Shown in pieces: positions 1 through 4,777 of a DNA stretch of 6,460 nucleotides. The DNA is taken from the NCBI GenBank assembly GCA_052148295.1, contig JBKQIP010000028.1:1-6460 (forward strand). Direction: 5' to 3'. Both the position numbers and the translations under genes were made by a program. The notes below the pieces were generated by a model. The model made no database searches. It saw nothing but the letters and a program-made list of their open reading frames with translations, and was not told where the DNA came from. The number at the start of each line of letters is the position of its first letter. The first letter of the stretch is position 1. The DNA is from Bog-473 sp052148295. GTDB lineage: Bacteria > Actinomycetota > Acidimicrobiia > Acidimicrobiales > RAAP-2.

Positions 1-184
1 AGCGCCCGCCTTCGCCCCCGAGACCGCCCCCGTCTCCGCCCCCGCCCTCGCCCCCGAGACCGCCCCCTAGACCGCCCCCTGCACCGCCCCCGAGACCGCC
101 CCCGTCGCCGCCCCCGTCGCCGCGCCCGCCGTCGCCCCCGTCACCGAATGCGGCCCCTATCGTCAGACGACCCTCCCCAGCCAT
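1..184 (-). CDS. Partial gene with Gly-rich N-terminus (runs off left edge)
   Basis: This is the 5' end of a minus-strand gene: ATG at 184-182, then 61 codons open to the window edge. The protein begins MAGEGRLTIGAAFGDGG and becomes a Gly-rich tract built from four-residue steps such as DGGG, LGGG, AGGG and LGGE. The start is supported by an AAGGAG Shine-Dalgarno at 199-194, nine nt upstream. This lies in the last codons of the preceding dehydrogenase gene, whose stop is only 5 nt before this ATG, so translation is probably coupled and the gene belongs to the same operon. No domain is visible before the edge, so I assign no function. By analogy with the DUF35 gene in this window, which also carries a Gly-rich leader before a normal domain, the tract is probably a flexible leader to an enzyme domain beyond the window (inference). 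A spurious frame through a repeat is possible, but the SD and the spacing argue against it. Confidence 0.65.
   Translation of the reverse strand, partial: MAGEGRLTIGAAFGDGGDGGRGDGGGDGGGLGGGAGGGLGGGLGGEGGGGDGGGLGGEGGR
2..139 (-). repeat. Degenerate 12-bp Gly-coding repeat
   Basis: On the minus strand the sequence cycles through GGGGGC followed by GGT/GGC and then CTC, GAC, GAG or GCA, giving a period of about 12 bp (9 bp in places). In the frame of the partial gene this reads X-Gly-Gly-Gly with X = Leu, Asp, Glu or Ala. Many Gly codons are GGG next to GGC, which makes runs of five G in the message. The period is a multiple of three, as expected if the tract is translated. Confidence 0.75.
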
Positions 185-189
185 GGCGG

Positions 190-1104
190 TCAGCTCCTTC
201 TTCCACCCATGTTGGCATTCGGGGCCGCCTTCTCGACCAGTCCCGGCACCACGCCGCCCAGTTCAGCCGGGTCCCAGCGGTCGTCCTTGTCGGCCCCGGG
301 GCCGGCCACCCATCCCTCGGCCACGCTGATGTTGCCCCCCTGCACGTTGAAGACGCGCCCGGTGATGGCGGCCGACTCGGCGCTGCCCAACCAGACCACC
401 AGCGGGGCGATGTTGCCCGGGTCGAGGGGGTCGAATTCCTCGGGCTTCTTGGCGGCCGAGGCCGCGCCCATGCCCAGGTTCTCGGTCATGCGGGTCAGGG
501 CGGCGGGGGCGATGGCGTTGACGGTGACACCGTAGCGGCCCAGCTCCATGGCGGCGATGACGGTGAAGGCGGCGATGCCCGCCTTGGCGGCGCCGTAGTT
601 GGTCTGGCCCACGTTGCCGTAGATACCCGAGGGCGAGGTCGTGTTGATGACCCGGGCGTCGTTGGTCTCGCCGGCCTTGGACCGATTGCGCCAGTACTCG
701 ACGGCATGGCGGGTGGGGGCGAAGGTGCCGCGCAGGTGGACCCGGATGACGGCGTCCCACTCCTCGATCGTCATGTTCACCAGCATGCGGTCCCGCAAGA
801 TGCCGGCGTTGTTCACCAGGACGTCGAGGCCTCCGAAGGTATCGATGGCCGTTTTGATCAGCCGTTCCGCCCCGTCGTAGTCCGAGACGTCGTCCCCGTT
901 GGCCACGGCCTCGCCACCCATGCCCCGAACCTCGTCGACCACCTGTCCCGCCGGTCCGTCCGAGCTGCCCGTGCCGTCGACCTCGGCGCCCAGGTCGTTC
1001 ACGACGATCTTGGCGCCCTGGCTGGCGAACTCGAGGGCGTGCTCCCGCCCGATGCCCCGCCCCGCCCCGGTGATGACGACGATACGTCCGTCGCAGATGC
1101 CCAT
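190..1104 (-). CDS. Short-chain dehydrogenase (MFE-2/Hsd4A-like, probable 3-hydroxyacyl-CoA dehydrogenase)
   Basis: This 304-residue protein is a classical Rossmann-fold SDR. Visible motifs are the nucleotide-binding TGAGRGIG at 12-19, Asp37 at the end of strand beta-2 (suggesting NAD rather than NADP), NNAG at 98-101, and the catalytic Ser157, Tyr170 and Lys174 (YGAAK). The usual Asn of the SDR tetrad is His123 in VHLRGTF, a trait known from the dehydrogenase domain of peroxisomal multifunctional enzyme 2 (17-beta-HSD4) and actinobacterial relatives such as Hsd4A. The opening CDGRIVVITGAG and the VVNDLG...DGTG segment also fit that group. The likely reaction is NAD-dependent oxidation of a (3R)-hydroxyacyl-CoA in the cytoplasm; the substrate is inferred only. 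The ATG at 1104 has an AAGGAG SD 6 nt upstream and the stop is TGA. The gene follows the ligase gene after a 132-nt gap and is tightly followed by another gene. A general 3-oxoacyl reductase role is the alternative. Confidence 0.9.
   Translation of the reverse strand: MGICDGRIVVITGAGRGIGREHALEFASQGAKIVVNDLGAEVDGTGSSDGPAGQVVDEVRGMGGEAVANGDDVSDYDGAERLIKTAIDTFGGLDVLVNNAGILRDRMLVNMTIEEWDAVIRVHLRGTFAPTRHAVEYWRNRSKAGETNDARVINTTSPSGIYGNVGQTNYGAAKAGIAAFTVIAAMELGRYGVTVNAIAPAALTRMTENLGMGAASAAKKPEEFDPLDPGNIAPLVVWLGSAESAAITGRVFNVQGGNISVAEGWVAGPGADKDDRWDPAELGGVVPGLVEKAAPNANMGGRRS
194..199 (-). promoter_or_regulatory. Shine-Dalgarno of the partial downstream gene
   Basis: AAGGAG on the minus strand lies inside the last codons of the dehydrogenase gene, 9 nt before the ATG at 184. 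It supports both that start and translational coupling across the 5-nt gap between the genes. Confidence 0.65.
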
Positions 1105-1110
1105 GTCCTT

Positions 1111-1116
1111 CTCCTT
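1111..1116 (-). promoter_or_regulatory. Shine-Dalgarno of the SDR gene
   Basis: AAGGAG on the minus strand lies 6 nt before the ATG at 1104, an optimal spacing that fixes the dehydrogenase start. Confidence 0.75.
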
Positions 1117-1196
1117 TTGGTCTCGCTCGACTCTCGTCTACCCCGTCTCCGCGGCGCCTGCCAATCGGCCCGTCCCCGGCCGGCCCGCTCCCGCCT

Positions 1197-1222
1197 CCCC
1201 AGCCCGGCCCCAGCCCGGCCCC
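1197..1222. repeat. Short 11-bp direct repeat in the ligase-SDR gap
   Basis: CCCCAGCCCGG occurs twice head to tail (1197-1207 and 1208-1218), followed by CCCC of a third copy. It lies in the 132-nt gap between the ligase stop (1237) and the dehydrogenase start (1104). The unit is not a multiple of three, which fits untranslated sequence. The rest of the gap is GC-rich. It shows no convincing promoter and no hairpin with a T-tract. Confidence 0.6.
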
Positions 1223-1236
1223 TCAACCCGCCCCGC

Positions 1237-2880
1237 CTACCCGCCCGCCGCTCGATACTGGTCCCGCAACAGACGCTTGTAGATCTTCCCCGTATCCTCG
1301 CGCGGCAGCTGGTCCACGAAGTCGACCGTGCGTGGGCACTTGAAGTGGGCCAGCCGCTCGCGGCAGAAGGCCATCAACTCCTCGCCCAGTTCCGGGGTCC
1401 CCGTCACACCGTCGGCCGGCTGCACCACCGCCTTGACCGCTTCGCCCCACTCGTCGTCGGGGACGCCGATGGTCGCCACGTCGCCCACGGCGGGATGCTG
1501 CAGGAGCACAGCGTCCACTTCGGCCGGGTAGATGTTCACGCCCCCCGAGATAATGAGGTTGGCCGTGCGGTCGGTCAGGAAGAGGAACCCCTCCTCGTCC
1601 ATGTAGCCCATGTCGCCCAGGGTGAAGTAGTCGCCGCGGAAGGCGCCCGCCGTCTTGGCCGCATCGCCGTAGTAGTCGAACCGGGACGCGGTCTGGGCGC
1701 GCAGGAAGACCAGGCCGATCTCACCGGGCGCCAGGGCGTTGCCGTCATCGTCGGCCACCTTGACCAGGCCCGGCACCATGGGCCGGCCCACCGTCCCGGG
1801 ATGGGCCAGCCACGTCGCCGAGTCGACCAGGGTGCCGAGGCCCTCGGTGGCGGCGTAGTACTCGGTCACGATGGGGCCCAGCCACTCGATCAGGCGCTCC
1901 TTGATCTCGCGGGGGCACGGCGCAGCGCCATGGATGATGTAGCGGAGTGTCGAGTGGTCGTAGCTGTTGCGGACGTCCTCGTCGAGGGCGAGCAGCCGGT
2001 GGAACATGGTCGGCACCATGTGGGTGTGCGTGACCCCGTGGGCGGCGTTGTGGCGCAGGGTCTCGGTCGGGTCCCAGTGTTCCATGATCACGATGGGCAC
2101 GCCCCAGATCATGGGCACGGCCACGGAGAAGGCCAGCGGGGCGGCGTGGTAGAGCGGACCGGTGCACAGGTGCGCGTCCGTGCTGTGGGCCACGTCCTCG
2201 TCGTACCCGCAGAAATTCACGGTGGCCAGCGCGTTGGGCGCGACGCCGTCGCGGTGGACGCCCTTGGGGCGACCGGTCGTCCCCGAGGTGTAGAGCATCT
2301 GGCTGCCGAGGACCGGGTCGGCTATGTCCGACCCGTCTTCGGCGGCGATCACGTCGTGGTACATCTCGAAGCCGGGGATGAGCCCGCCGACGGTCAACCG
2401 CACCAGGTTCCCCCCGCCCTTGCCGCCGCTCCCCCCAGCGCCCTTCCCGTCCCCGCCGCTGCCCCTGCCACTCTCCCCGCCCTTCCCGTCCCCGCCCCCC
2501 TTGGCCGCCCGCACCGCCGTGTCACCCAGCTCGGCCGAGGCGATCAGCACCTTGGCCTCACAATTGCCCACGATGTAGGCCGCCTCCTCACCGGTCAGGT
2601 GCCAGTTGATCGGCGTCAGGCGCAGCCCCGACCGCTGAGCCGCGTAGAGGGCCTCGATGAACTCGGGCCGGTTCGTGACCATGAGCGCCATGCTGTCGCC
2701 CGGGCGCAGCCCCCGGGCTCGCAGGGCCCGGACCAGCCGGTTGACGTTGGTGTTGAGCTCTTCGAACGATCGATCCCCGTAGGACGTCAACAGGGCGGGC
2801 CGGTCCGGATACCGGGCCGCCCACCAGGCCACCAGCATGCCCTGTGCCGCCGCCGCCGCCTTGTCGCTCGGAACGGTCAC
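1237..2880 (-). CDS. AMP-forming acyl-CoA synthetase (FadD-type)
   Basis: This 547-residue protein of the ANL superfamily activates a carboxylic acid to its CoA thioester through an acyl-adenylate. Motifs appear in the expected order: P-loop YTSGTTGRPKGV at 197-208, the YYAATEG aromatic/TEG motif at 341-347, LGDMGY with Asp423, the hinge region DRTANLIISGGVNIYP at 437-452, and the C-terminal PREDTGKIYKR with the probable catalytic Lys532. Length is normal for the family despite a Gly/Lys/Asp-rich low-complexity insert at about 127-157, between the first N-terminal subdomain and the P-loop. The start is GTG at 2880-2878, preceded by GAAGGG at 2895-2890 with 9-nt spacing. A later Met15 (2838) has no clear SD. 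The acid substrate (fatty, branched, terpenoid or steroid side chain) cannot be read from the sequence. Its place among beta-oxidation genes suggests it feeds that pathway in the cytoplasm. Confidence 0.93.
   Translation of the reverse strand: MTVPSDKAAAAAQGMLVAWWAARYPDRPALLTSYGDRSFEELNTNVNRLVRALRARGLRPGDSMALMVTNRPEFIEALYAAQRSGLRLTPINWHLTGEEAAYIVGNCEAKVLIASAELGDTAVRAAKGGGDGKGGESGRGSGGDGKGAGGSGGKGGGNLVRLTVGGLIPGFEMYHDVIAAEDGSDIADPVLGSQMLYTSGTTGRPKGVHRDGVAPNALATVNFCGYDEDVAHSTDAHLCTGPLYHAAPLAFSVAVPMIWGVPIVIMEHWDPTETLRHNAAHGVTHTHMVPTMFHRLLALDEDVRNSYDHSTLRYIIHGAAPCPREIKERLIEWLGPIVTEYYAATEGLGTLVDSATWLAHPGTVGRPMVPGLVKVADDDGNALAPGEIGLVFLRAQTASRFDYYGDAAKTAGAFRGDYFTLGDMGYMDEEGFLFLTDRTANLIISGGVNIYPAEVDAVLLQHPAVGDVATIGVPDDEWGEAVKAVVQPADGVTGTPELGEELMAFCRERLAHFKCPRTVDFVDQLPREDTGKIYKRLLRDQYRAAGG
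2410..2502 (-). repeat. Gly-rich low-complexity insert in the ligase, with an 18-bp direct repeat
   Basis: This tract encodes ligase residues 127-157, composed almost only of Gly, Lys, Asp, Ser and Glu. An exact 18-bp sequence, GCCCTTCCCGTCCCCGCC on the plus strand, occurs at 2440-2457 and again at 2479-2496. The 39-bp offset (13 codons) keeps the frame. The minus strand is a dense series of G runs. The insert sits between the conserved strand ending in VLIASAEL and the segment leading to the P-loop, where ANL enzymes vary in length, so it is probably a surface loop. Confidence 0.8.
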
Positions 2881-3041
2881 CGGCGTGCGCCCTTCATGCT
2901 TCCCACCCCGTCGACGCCATCCACGCGATCCACCCCGTCCACGCCATCCACGCGATCCACGCGATCCACCCCGTCCACGCGATCCACCCCGTCCACGCTC
3001 CCCATATCCCCCCTTCGCCCGGCGTCCCCCGAGCCGTTCAT
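2877..3041 (-). CDS. Doubtful 54-codon frame encoding a Val-Asp-Gly/Arg repeat
   Basis: This is an open frame of 54 codons plus stop that exactly fills the gap between the DUF35 gene and the ligase gene. The ATG at 3041 lies 13 nt after the DUF35 stop, with a GAGGG-like sequence about 10 nt ahead. Its TGA overlaps the ligase GTG start as GTGA, a common coupling arrangement. The product starts MNGSGDAGRRGDMGS, then runs through Val-Asp-Gly and Val-Asp-Arg triplets and ends GSMKGARR. I recognise no family. Against it, a stop-free 9-bp repeat is open in every frame, so length is no evidence of coding, and the SD is mediocre. In favour are the fit at both ends and a repeat unit divisible by three, as in the other translated repeats here. 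It could instead be an untranslated spacer. Confidence 0.25.
   Translation of the reverse strand: MNGSGDAGRRGDMGSVDGVDRVDGVDRVDRVDGVDGVDRVDGVDGVGSMKGARR
2906..2995. repeat. Ten tandem 9-bp units in the DUF35-ligase gap
   Basis: Ten contiguous 9-bp units fill this stretch. Three variants occur on the plus strand: CCCCGTCCA, CGCGATCCA and CGCCATCCA (the first unit ends CGA). They are arranged in mixed order, which suggests duplication of higher-order blocks such as the 18-bp pair CGCGATCCA-CCCCGTCCA. On the minus strand, in one frame, they read Val-Asp-Gly or Val-Asp-Arg. Flanking sequence on both sides (2881-2905 and 2996-3054) is not repeated. Confidence 0.9.
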
Positions 3042-3054
3042 CCCGCTCGCACCC

Positions 3055-3570
3055 TCACTCGGGCCTCGATGTGAACAGAGGCAGCTGTCGCCCATCGGAC
3101 AGCGGCTCCCAGGTCACAGTCACAGCCATGCCCGGGTGCACCTCGTCGGGGAGGCACCCGATGACGTTGGTCAACATGCGCACACCCTCCTCCAGTTCGA
3201 CCAGCGCCACCACGTACGGCTTTCCGTCCGAGAAGGTAGTGCCGGTAGCGGAAGGGTTGTTCTCCACCGTCACCGCGTAGACGGTGGCCCGCCCGCTGGC
3301 CGTGCGCCATTCGAGGACCGACCCACCGTCCGACCCACCACCGCAATATGGGCAGAACGAACGGGGGTAGAAGATGGCCTTGTCACAGGCGGTGCACCAC
3401 TGCACGACCAGCCGGCCCTCGCGAGTGGCCTCCCAGAACGGCCCACTGTCGGCGCCGACGGGCGGCTCCATCGTCCGGAACTTCGCCGGGGCGTTCCCGG
3501 TCCCGCCGCCCCCGGTCCCGCCGCCCCCGGTCCCGCCACCCTCGGTCCCTCCTCCGCCTCCATCGGCCAT
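3055..3570 (-). CDS. Zn-ribbon/OB-fold (DUF35) protein with (GGGGT)n leader
   Basis: This 171-residue protein resembles DUF35 partners of thiolase-fold enzymes. After a Gly/Thr leader (residues 4-25) comes the usual opening segment with PFWEATREGRLVVQWC. A rubredoxin-like zinc ribbon follows, with Cys59, Cys62, Cys73 and Cys76 (CTAC and CPYC), then an OB-fold (about 85-165). DUF35 proteins pair with SCP-x/Ltp-type thiolases; the DUF35 domain of ChsH2 with the aldolase Ltp2 and the BbsA-BbsB thiolase are known cases. The gene directly follows the thiolase gene with a 1-nt overlap (TGATG), so a complex is likely. The ATG at 3570 has GGAGG 10 nt upstream. The DUF35 region has normal length; the leader adds about 25 residues. 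Unlike ChsH2 there is no MaoC hydratase domain here. Confidence 0.88.
   Translation of the reverse strand: MADGGGGGTEGGGTGGGGTGGGGTGNAPAKFRTMEPPVGADSGPFWEATREGRLVVQWCTACDKAIFYPRSFCPYCGGGSDGGSVLEWRTASGRATVYAVTVENNPSATGTTFSDGKPYVVALVELEEGVRMLTNVIGCLPDEVHPGMAVTVTWEPLSDGRQLPLFTSRPE
3496..3555 (-). repeat. 15-bp tandem repeat encoding the (GGGGT)n leader
   Basis: Three near-identical 15-bp units (plus-strand CCCGGTCCCGCCGCC, at 3496-3510, 3511-3525 and, with one change, 3526-3540) are followed by a degenerate fourth at 3541-3555. Read on the minus strand they give the Gly-Gly-Gly-Gly-Thr pattern of DUF35 residues 11-25, then the more diverged GGGGTE before it. The unit is five codons, so gain or loss of a copy keeps the frame. 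Confidence 0.9.
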
Positions 3571-4742
3571 CAGAGCGTTTCCTCCGTCCCGAGCACCGCC
3601 GTCGACATGCAGGAGAGCACCATGCCGGACCCGTGCGCCACGGCCACGTTGGCGCCTTCGACCTGCCGGTCGCCGTTCTCGCCCCGAAGCTGGCGCACCG
3701 CCTCGGTGATCAGGAACATCCCGTACATACCTGGATGGGTGAACGAGAGTCCACCACCGTTGGTGTTCATGGGCAGCGACCCGCCCGGACCGAGCTTCCC
3801 GTCGGCGGCGAAGGGCCCGCCCTCGCCCTTGGCGCAGAAGCCCAGGTCCTCGAGGTGCAGCAGGGAGGTGATGGTGAAGCTGTCGTAGCCCATCAACACG
3901 TCGACGTCATCCGGCGTCATGCCGGCCGCCGCAAAGGCACGGGCTCCCGAAATCGCACCGGGGGTCGTGGTCAGGTCGGGCATCTGGGAGATCATCATGT
4001 GGTCGTGGCAGGTCGCCGCGCCCAGCACGTAGACGGCGGGCTTGCGGAGGGTGCGGGCCCGCTCGGCGCTGGTCATCACGAAAGCGCCGGCGCCGTCGGT
4101 GACCAGGCAGCAGTCGAGCAGGTGCAGGGGGCTGGACTGCATGGGCGAGGCGAGCACGTCATCGACCGTGATCGGAGTCCGATATCGGGCCCGTGGGTTG
4201 CGCGTCGCCCACGCCCGGGTGCTCACCGCGATCTGGGCCAGCTGCTCGGAGGTGGTGCCGAACTCGTGCATGTGCCGGGACGCGGCCAGGGCGTAGGGGC
4301 CCATGGGCATGCGCAAGCCGAAGGGCCACTCCCACTCCGCCATCGGGTTGGGCCCGCCGGGCATGCGCCGGGCCACCGGGCGCTTCTGGGTCCGGTCGCT
4401 CCGCGGCGTCGAGGCGTACACGCTCACCACGACGTCGCACAGTCCGGCGGCGATGGCGGCGGCGGCATGCTCGACATGCACCTCGAAGCTCGAGCCGCCG
4501 GTCATGGTCGATTCGGTGAACGTCGGGTGGACACCGAGATACTCCGCAAAGGCCATCGAGGACTCGGCATGGCACACCCCGTCGACGTCGGCCAGGGCCA
4601 ACCCGGCGTCATCGAGTGCGGCCAGGACCATGGCCGCCTCGAGCGCACGTCCGGTGCGGGAGAGCTCGCCGGTGGGGGAGACGTCGTCCGCCACGCCGAC
4701 GATGGCGGCGGCGCCGCGCAACGTCCGGTCGGTCCGTCGCAT
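3570..4742 (-). CDS. Thiolase-fold protein of the SCP-x/Ltp2 type lacking catalytic cysteines
   Basis: This 390-residue protein has the layout of SCP-x/lipid-transfer-type thiolases: the N-terminal segment LRGAAAIVGVAD, the MTGGSSFEVHVEHAAAAIAAGLCD region (80-103), DGAGAFVMT (216-224), GYDSFTITSLLHLEDLGFC (285-303), NTNGGGLSFTHPGMYG (326-341) and the C-terminal AHGSGMVLS (369-377). In true thiolases the 80-90 region holds the nucleophilic Cys and the C-terminal motif a second Cys (CxGGG). Here the matching positions read GGSSF and HGSGM, so both are absent, while the GHP-type His is kept as His336. This favours a retro-aldolase or non-thiolytic role like Ltp2 over beta-ketothiolysis (inference). 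The adjacent DUF35 gene is the expected partner. The ATG at 4742 lies 35 nt after the dehydrogenase stop; its SD (GGAG at 3-nt spacing, or a G run further up) is weak, but the start agrees with family N-termini. Cytoplasmic; no signal peptide. Confidence 0.88.
   Translation of the reverse strand: MRRTDRTLRGAAAIVGVADDVSPTGELSRTGRALEAAMVLAALDDAGLALADVDGVCHAESSMAFAEYLGVHPTFTESTMTGGSSFEVHVEHAAAAIAAGLCDVVVSVYASTPRSDRTQKRPVARRMPGGPNPMAEWEWPFGLRMPMGPYALAASRHMHEFGTTSEQLAQIAVSTRAWATRNPRARYRTPITVDDVLASPMQSSPLHLLDCCLVTDGAGAFVMTSAERARTLRKPAVYVLGAATCHDHMMISQMPDLTTTPGAISGARAFAAAGMTPDDVDVLMGYDSFTITSLLHLEDLGFCAKGEGGPFAADGKLGPGGSLPMNTNGGGLSFTHPGMYGMFLITEAVRQLRGENGDRQVEGANVAVAHGSGMVLSCMSTAVLGTEETL
3581..3585 (-). 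promoter_or_regulatory. Shine-Dalgarno of the DUF35 gene
   Basis: GGAGG on the minus strand lies within the last codons of the thiolase gene, 10 nt before the overlapping TGATG. It supports start at 3570 and reinitiation after the thiolase stop. Confidence 0.65.
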
Positions 4743-4777
4743 GATCTCCGAATCCCCCCGGGCCCCGACCGGTCGGT

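Noticed and set aside
1135..1164. Promoter upstream of the SDR gene (TTGGCA, 18 nt, TAGACG on the minus strand)
   Set aside because: The -35-like element is fair, but TAGACG lacks the final T of the -10 pattern and the genes are co-directional. This is too weak to call.
1105..1236. Rho-independent terminator between ligase and SDR genes
   Set aside because: GC-rich self-complementary bits such as GGCCGGCC exist, but there is no clear stem-loop followed by a T-tract on the minus strand.
148..3888. A 1246-codon open frame on the plus strand
   Set aside because: It is antisense to most of four genes and crosses three intergenic gaps. The minus-strand genes show clear catalytic motifs and SDs. 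The product is low-complexity, rich in Gly, His, Arg, Pro and Asp with no recognisable domain, as expected from the reverse frame of GC-rich genes with few stop triplets.
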